IMG/VR virus record: IMGVR_UViG_3300018411_000022
Location: 17,026-81,025 of that record
From: a virus
Length of the DNA stretch: 64,000 nucleotides
Direction: 5' to 3' (one strand)
Shown: in pieces, positions 60,153-64,000 of the stretch
How positions within the stretch are numbered: position 1 is the stretch's first letter
Layout: each line of letters opens with the position of its first letter
Notes under the pieces: model-generated
What the model saw: the letters and a program-made list of their open reading frames with translations, nothing else
What the model was told of the DNA's origin: nothing
The model's database searches: none
Made by a program: the position numbers and the translations under genes

Positions 60153-60737
60153 GCGGCATAACGATCCCTTGGAGGCTCCCTACACGGGAGTCCTCCTAAG
60201 GGTGGCCCTGTGGCAGGGGCGCTATCGTTACCGGTTGGTACTCGTTGCGAGAGAATCACAAAAAGAACCTGAGTAGAACGCTGCGACAATTGGTGTAGTG
60301 TGTACACGCGACTTGCGGCCAACGCCCAACTGAACACTTTTAAAAACCCGACTAAAGTCCTGGTTGGAGAGAACTTTAAAGAGAGGCTTTGTCTTAAACA
60401 ACAAAGTTACCAAACCGCGATGAATTGCAGTTTTCCCACACTGAACGGTTCTTTTAAAAAGATCGCCGATCAAGAGGAACAACGCGACACTGAGAAAACC
60501 CTCGTGAGAGGTTTGCTGACGACCAGCGACAGTGAAGGGTGTTACGGTGTTAAGAGTTAAACCAGTTTTAAACGGGGTCTTTGGTGACTGCTGGTGACAG
60601 CCACACCCGTTTAGGACGTTGTGATTATTCACAGTGGTTGGTCCGATACGCAAGCACGAAGCTTGATTAGATTATGGTACTGGTTGGTACCTTAAGTGAC
60701 GAGAGCACATTACTCTCAAACTAATGGTTAAAAAAAG
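60153..60737 (+). ncRNA. Structured non-coding interval, part 1
   Basis: About 585 bases without a convincing gene. Hairpins are many: CCTTGGAGG...CCTCCTAAGG at 60167-60200, AAACCCTC-GTGA-GAGGTTT and GCTG-GTGA-CAGC (GNRA tetraloops) at about 60493-60515 and 60586-60597, CTTTGT...ACAAAG at about 60387-60405, and GGTAC...GTACC at about 60679-60694. Weak open frames lack ribosome sites. A large structured RNA is possible. Confidence 0.4.
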
Positions 60738-60748
60738 TATATATTTAC
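60729..60748 (+). promoter_or_regulatory. Early promoter-like element (TATATATTTAC)
   Basis: TTAAAAAAAG precedes TATATATTTAC, one base longer than the TATATTAC core but with the same poly-A block. It lies at the start of the RNA-like stretch that ends at 61010. Confidence 0.5.
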
Positions 60749-61019
60749 TCAATTCTGTAATAAATTACTTTTGTAGGGTTTTTAATGAGTGTTAAAGATA
60801 CACTCCATCACTGACTCATCGTGTAGGTGGTGAGGGTTACGAAAGCCCTTCTCAGCGGCTAAGTTCGCTTAACGTGTCTCCGGAACTGACTCTTCCGGAG
60901 ACGAACGAGAACGTCCGGGACCGTCAATCTCTGGGCAGCCGTCTCACTAGACTGGGGCGGGGTTAGACCGACCACTAAGCGCGGAGTGCACCCGTAGGCT
61001 TAGTGGTCGGAATAACTTT
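60749..61019 (+). ncRNA. Candidate small structured RNA with terminator
   Basis: No coding potential. From the promoter-like element to 61010 the sequence contains GTCTCCGGA...TCCGGAGAC (about 60877-60903) and GGGTTACGAAAGCCC with a GAAA loop, and ends in a perfect 13-bp stem CCGACCACTAAGC/GCTTAGTGGTCGG (60968-60980 with 60998-61010) followed by AATAACTTTTATG. This looks like one RNA transcript of about 250 bases; strand is supported by promoter and terminator order. Confidence 0.5.
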
Positions 61020-61043
61020 TATGCCGCCTAGAATACAGAGGTC

Positions 61044-61088
61044 ATAAAAGGGTGAGGCTTCCCCCGAAGGGGAAGACCTCGTTTATGT
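61044..61088. terminator. Bidirectional terminator at the helicase end
   Basis: Stem GAGGCTTCCCC/GGGGAAGaCCTC with CGAA loop (61054-61064 with 61069-61080), framed by CATAAAAG and GTTTATG. Leftward helicase transcripts and rightward RNA both end near here. Confidence 0.7.
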
Positions 61089-61093
61089 CGACT

Positions 61094-62626
61094 TTAGTTA
61101 GCCCACCAAGTGTCGGTCTGATCGCTTGAAGATACGGCGCTTCCGCCAACTGCTCTTAGAGACATATCGGGCCCATTAATGTCGTCGGGTATTCCTCCCC
61201 CTACAGGTTCAAACTTAAGTACAGTGTAAAGGTGTTCATTTGCAGTCGTCCCCAACTTGCGATGCTTGCCTCGCTGTACAGTCAGGTAGCTCTTACCATT
61301 CATCTTCTCGATGTGGATCGCAATCTCCATATCCACTTCTTGGTCGATCGTCCGGCAGGAGTCGTAGTAACCTTTGTTGGCAATCTCTTGGACAAAGTTC
61401 TCGATGTTGGAACGCACGAGTTCTTTAGCCTGAGTCGACAACTGGTGTGGAGTGATGTACGTGATACCACGCGGAGTATTGAAGTTACGCATCCGTCGGA
61501 ACAGATCGCGTGTTTCAAAACCGTGTGGGCCTTGCTGACAACCCTTCTTGTTGATCATGTTCAGGTAGTCGAACACGCAGAAGTGGACTTCGTAGCCTTC
61601 GGACTCGTAGCGAGTGATCAAGTCCATGTAGTCACGGTACGTGAAGAGGCTCGGGTCTACCCGCAGCATCCGGATGGAGTAACCCGTTTCCTGGAGCTTT
61701 TCCTTAACGTACTTGGAGGCATAATCGATATCCACCTCACGCAAGATCACCGGCTCTTTGGTTTCGTTCTCACGAAGCGAGACGTAGAGCTGCATGATGT
61801 TGTCGTTGAGGTTGTTCTCAGCCGAGATGTGTACACCCATCGGTTTCTTGGAAGGGTCTCGCATGTACGGCTTGTTGTAGATACAGAAGTGCTTAAACAG
61901 GTTCAGGGTAAAGCCTGTTTTGTAGTTGTGCTGGAGTGCACCTACCAGAATCTGCTCACCGCGCCGCGCACCGTCCTGATCACCAAACATCCGGTTGATG
62001 GCTTGCCAACCGGTTTTGAGAATGCCTTCGTTGGACAGTTCATCACGTGACTGTTCCAACAGAGCCAGTACCTTTTCCATGTCATCAAGGTCGGCTTCAC
62101 CAACGATGGCAGGGTTAGCAATAGCACCTGTACCGGCTTGGTAAGGTTCGAGGGCCGTGACAATCTCGCCTACGAAGTCTCGTCCAATGGCACCGCGGTG
62201 AAAAGCAAGCTTGTGGTAGTTGTTCTTGAGGATTTCCTCAACCGCTGCCAGGTTGACATACGAGTTCAGTGAAGCACGGTACTCCAACACAGCCTTCTTA
62301 ACAGCACCGATGTCAGGAAGGTCTTGTGTGGCCATCTCCACAGCTTGGTAGAGATACTCGTCATCACCAACGTTTACACGTATCCTTTGAAGCAGCATTC
62401 CGCGATCGTAGTCCTGTGTCGGCGGGTTGCCGATCATCCACAAGGCTGTGCTGCGCAGAGAGACCAAGGTATCGCGACTACGATCCATCTCTACGGTGGT
62501 GTCAGGAAGCTTGATGGTACCTACGACGGTATTCGCCAATTCGGCAGAGTTACTCGTCCGGTTGTCCAGCTGACTTTCCCGATATAAAAGGGTAATCACC
62601 TGAACCAGCAAAATATTGAAGTCCAT
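61094..62626 (-). CDS. DnaB-like replicative helicase with altered P-loop
   Basis: From the ATG for MDFNILLVQV the protein has 510 residues. The N-terminal 200 are helical; the RecA-like core begins at about 205. ALQHNYKT (230-237) occupies the Walker A place but lacks the two glycines of GxxxxGKT, keeping Lys and Thr. ISAEN has the catalytic Glu (about 270), VFDYLNMI (351-358) is Walker B and ITPHQLS (391-397) is the DnaB-type H3 Gln. Substitution of the glycines seems tolerated in phiKZ-type helicases. Hexameric fork helicase expected. Confidence 0.85.
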   Translation of the reverse strand: MDFNILLVQVITLLYRESQLDNRTSNSAELANTVVGTIKLPDTTVEMDRSRDTLVSLRSTALWMIGNPPTQDYDRGMLLQRIRVNVGDDEYLYQAVEMATQDLPDIGAVKKAVLEYRASLNSYVNLAAVEEILKNNYHKLAFHRGAIGRDFVGEIVTALEPYQAGTGAIANPAIVGEADLDDMEKVLALLEQSRDELSNEGILKTGWQAINRMFGDQDGARRGEQILVGALQHNYKTGFTLNLFKHFCIYNKPYMRDPSKKPMGVHISAENNLNDNIMQLYVSLRENETKEPVILREVDIDYASKYVKEKLQETGYSIRMLRVDPSLFTYRDYMDLITRYESEGYEVHFCVFDYLNMINKKGCQQGPHGFETRDLFRRMRNFNTPRGITYITPHQLSTQAKELVRSNIENFVQEIANKGYYDSCRTIDQEVDMEIAIHIEKMNGKSYLTVQRGKHRKLGTTANEHLYTVLKFEPVGGGIPDDINGPDMSLRAVGGSAVSSSDQTDTWWAN

Positions 62627-62632
62627 TGTCTT

Positions 62633-62640
62633 TCCTAGGA
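62633..62640. promoter_or_regulatory. Palindromic shared ribosome-binding site
   Basis: TCCTAGGA reads the same on both strands and gives AGGA for the leftward helicase ATG (62626) and for the rightward gene (62648). Only 21 bases separate the two start codons. Confidence 0.6.
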
Positions 62641-62647
62641 GTAAAAC

Positions 62648-63205
62648 ATGAAGTTGATCATTGTTCCTCGGTGGCTGGAGCAAACCCTGGCAGCCCATGG
62701 GCTTCCGTTGTCTGCTGTCACCGACGTTAAAAAAGTTCTGTCTATAACATCAGCTGAAGATGTATCGGTTTACGCCATGGTTAATGCGTGGCCGCTACAC
62801 GTCTCTGGTGCCGTCTATACGGGCTGTTACGAGATCACTGAACAGGCTCTGGCCCTCCAGGATGCACGAGTCAGTTCGTATATGAGCTATCTGGAGATGA
62901 AGATCAATCCTGCCACTGAGGTTAACAACCCTGCACAGACCCAACAGTTCAATCCGTTGGAGCATCTGATCGGCCGTAATTTCGTGGAGGGTGCGCCACT
63001 ATGTTATAGCTGCACTGTGCTGGATGACGAGTACATCGTCGTCACGCTGGGTCAGCACGAGATGGGTACGCCCAACGAAGTAGTGCGACAAGCCGAGCGC
63101 CTGTTTAAGGAGCGGTTGTTTGGTCAACACCTGCTGAAGCATAAGTTGCCAGAGTTGGCTGACAAGCCGGTGTTTATCAACTATTTGAAAGGATTGGTCG
63201 CCTAA
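62648..63205 (+). CDS. Hypothetical protein
   Basis: 185 residues with CTAGGAGTAAAAC upstream. Alpha/beta, with a basic C-terminal part (EVVRQAERLFKERLFGQHLL). No family recognised. It is divergent from the helicase and precedes the capsid gene. Confidence 0.6.
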   Translation: MKLIIVPRWLEQTLAAHGLPLSAVTDVKKVLSITSAEDVSVYAMVNAWPLHVSGAVYTGCYEITEQALALQDARVSSYMSYLEMKINPATEVNNPAQTQQFNPLEHLIGRNFVEGAPLCYSCTVLDDEYIVVTLGQHEMGTPNEVVRQAERLFKERLFGQHLLKHKLPELADKPVFINYLKGLVA

Positions 63206-63318
63206 CTCTATTCTATGGAGTTTAACGCCAAGCCAACAAGTTTCTGCTTTCTGCAAGGAAGTGGATTTTTTGCAAATGGTATAGCAGATTAAATTGTTTC
63301 CTGTAGATGTACCTACAC

Positions 63319-63327
63319 TATGAGGCG
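63319..63327 (+). promoter_or_regulatory. Late-type promoter variant (TATGAGGCG)
   Basis: CTACACTATGAGGCG, 50 bases before the capsid ATG, shares TATGAG with the other late-type motifs. A strong capsid promoter would be expected here. Confidence 0.5.
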
Positions 63328-63377
63328 ACTTCTGCCGTACTCCCCACTGTATCTGAAATAAGGTAAGGACTCAACAC

Positions 63378-64000
63378 ATGTCTCGTATCAATTCGAAATC
63401 CGGACAGGGTTCCGCTCTGGCCACTGCTGTAGGCGCTCTGCGCAGCACCATCGACTCGCAAGGTACCGACCTCAGCTCCCGTCAGATCACCCAACAAGTG
63501 ATCAGCATGGAATCGCTGGACGCGGCCTCCCTGGGCGAACTGACCCGCACTGCCGACATGCTGAAAAGCGAAATCAAGAACGCTCTGTCGGTTTCCATGG
63601 AAGGCGACGAAGCTGGCGAAGAGCTGACCGACGCGCAACTGGAAGCTGGTGCCATCGCTGCCATGGCCGCTGGTGCTCCTGCCGAGTACGCCGACATCGC
63701 TCTGCGCTCCGCTCCTGCTGAAGGTGGTGAGCGTCTGGAAGTTGCTACCTCCGGTGCTGCCGGTTCGGTCGACGTCCGCGAAACTCCGTCCCTCGAAGCG
63801 TTCGACGAGCGTGAACTGGCCAAGTTCATCCCGTACTCGATCGCCTTCAACGTGAAAGCGTCCCGTCAGGACAGCTTCTCCGAAATGTTCTACCCGACTA
63901 CCGTCGTTAGCCCCGACCAGGGCGGCTACGACGTCCACCTGCGCCGCACCCTCGTGCACAACGCCATCCAGCACCAGTCCAGCGGCAACCGCAGCGACTG
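63378..64000 (+). CDS. Major capsid protein, N-terminal part (cut by window end)
   Basis: The gene starts at the ATG behind GGTAAGGACTC and runs off the window; 207 codons are seen. The N-terminal 140 residues are an acidic Ala/Glu/Ser-rich propeptide with ISMES (about 42-46), VSMEG (about 74-78) and a final SLEAFDERE (about 137-145), all S-x-E-like sites for the prohead protease. The folded part begins at about 145 (LAKFIPYSIAFNV). This matches phiKZ-type major capsid proteins, which lose a long N-terminal segment. Codon use is extremely biased, in line with high expression. Confidence 0.85.
   Translation, partial: MSRINSKSGQGSALATAVGALRSTIDSQGTDLSSRQITQQVISMESLDAASLGELTRTADMLKSEIKNALSVSMEGDEAGEELTDAQLEAGAIAAMAAGAPAEYADIALRSAPAEGGERLEVATSGAAGSVDVRETPSLEAFDERELAKFIPYSIAFNVKASRQDSFSEMFYPTTVVSPDQGGYDVHLRRTLVHNAIQHQSSGNRSD

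Noticed and set aside
60300-60560. An 86-residue open frame in the structured interval
   Set aside because: It starts at GTG without a ribosome site, composition is unlike neighbours, and it overlaps many hairpins.
60228-60653. A leftward 141-residue open frame
   Set aside because: Antisense to the same structured region, no ribosome site, no domain.
1-64000. tRNA genes
   Set aside because: I found no cloverleaf with a T-loop GGTTCRA-type sequence in the gaps.
1-64000. CRISPR arrays or insertion sequences
   Set aside because: No regular direct repeats with spacers and no transposase; the repeated terminators and fibre leaders are not arranged as such.

Overview
The window looks like part of the genome of a large (jumbo) tailed phage with a contractile tail, of the phiKZ-like type that infects Pseudomonas and relatives. 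The reasons are a fragment of a multi-subunit RNA polymerase beta-prime chain split off as its own gene, a major capsid protein and an internal head protein carrying repeated S-x-E sites of the prohead-protease type, a replicative helicase with an altered P-loop, a full set of nucleotide-synthesis enzymes, and A/T-rich TATATTAC promoters like the early promoters described for phiKZ. There are no tRNA genes, rRNA genes, insertion sequences or CRISPR arrays that I can see. The host assignment is an inference from the type of phage and its codon use.

Layout. 1-4.3 kb: a leftward block with the beta-prime fragment, a tandem GIY-YIG endonuclease and two unknown genes. 4.3-12 kb: rightward genes, first a pair possibly joined by a -1 frameshift and a DarG-type macrodomain, then a run of small early genes driven by TATATTAC promoters, ending in a secreted nuclease. 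12-13.7 kb: a leftward family B DNA polymerase that stops after motif A. 14-25.4 kb: mainly virion genes (membrane metalloprotease, large baseplate protein, structural proteins, processed internal head protein). 25.5-27 kb: an early-promoter gene followed by a Tad1-like cyclic-nucleotide sponge. 27-32.5 kb: structural or baseplate genes and thymidylate kinase. 33-41.7 kb: many small unknown genes, a NUDIX-like protein and thymidylate synthase. 42-50 kb: two tail-fibre clusters with their chaperones. 50-54 kb: ribonucleotide reductase NrdB and NrdA with a tiny membrane ORF. 54-60 kb: early genes, a DHH phosphoesterase and dihydrofolate reductase. 60.1-61.1 kb: no convincing gene, but a highly structured stretch that may encode RNA. 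61-64 kb: DnaB-like helicase, one unknown gene and the start of the major capsid gene.

How it fits together. NrdAB, ThyA, thymidylate kinase and DHFR form a dTTP/dNTP supply route feeding the phage polymerase and helicase. Structural genes use a TATGAGAG-like late motif; several accessory genes use TATATTAC early motifs. Most transcription units are separated by strong hairpins, many flanked by a recurrent GGCATAAA / TTTATGCC pair. The most interesting content is a possible anti-defence set aimed at nucleotide signals (Tad1-like sponge, DarG-type macrodomain, DHH phosphoesterase), the RNA-rich interval at 60-61 kb, and the genes that look split or recoded.
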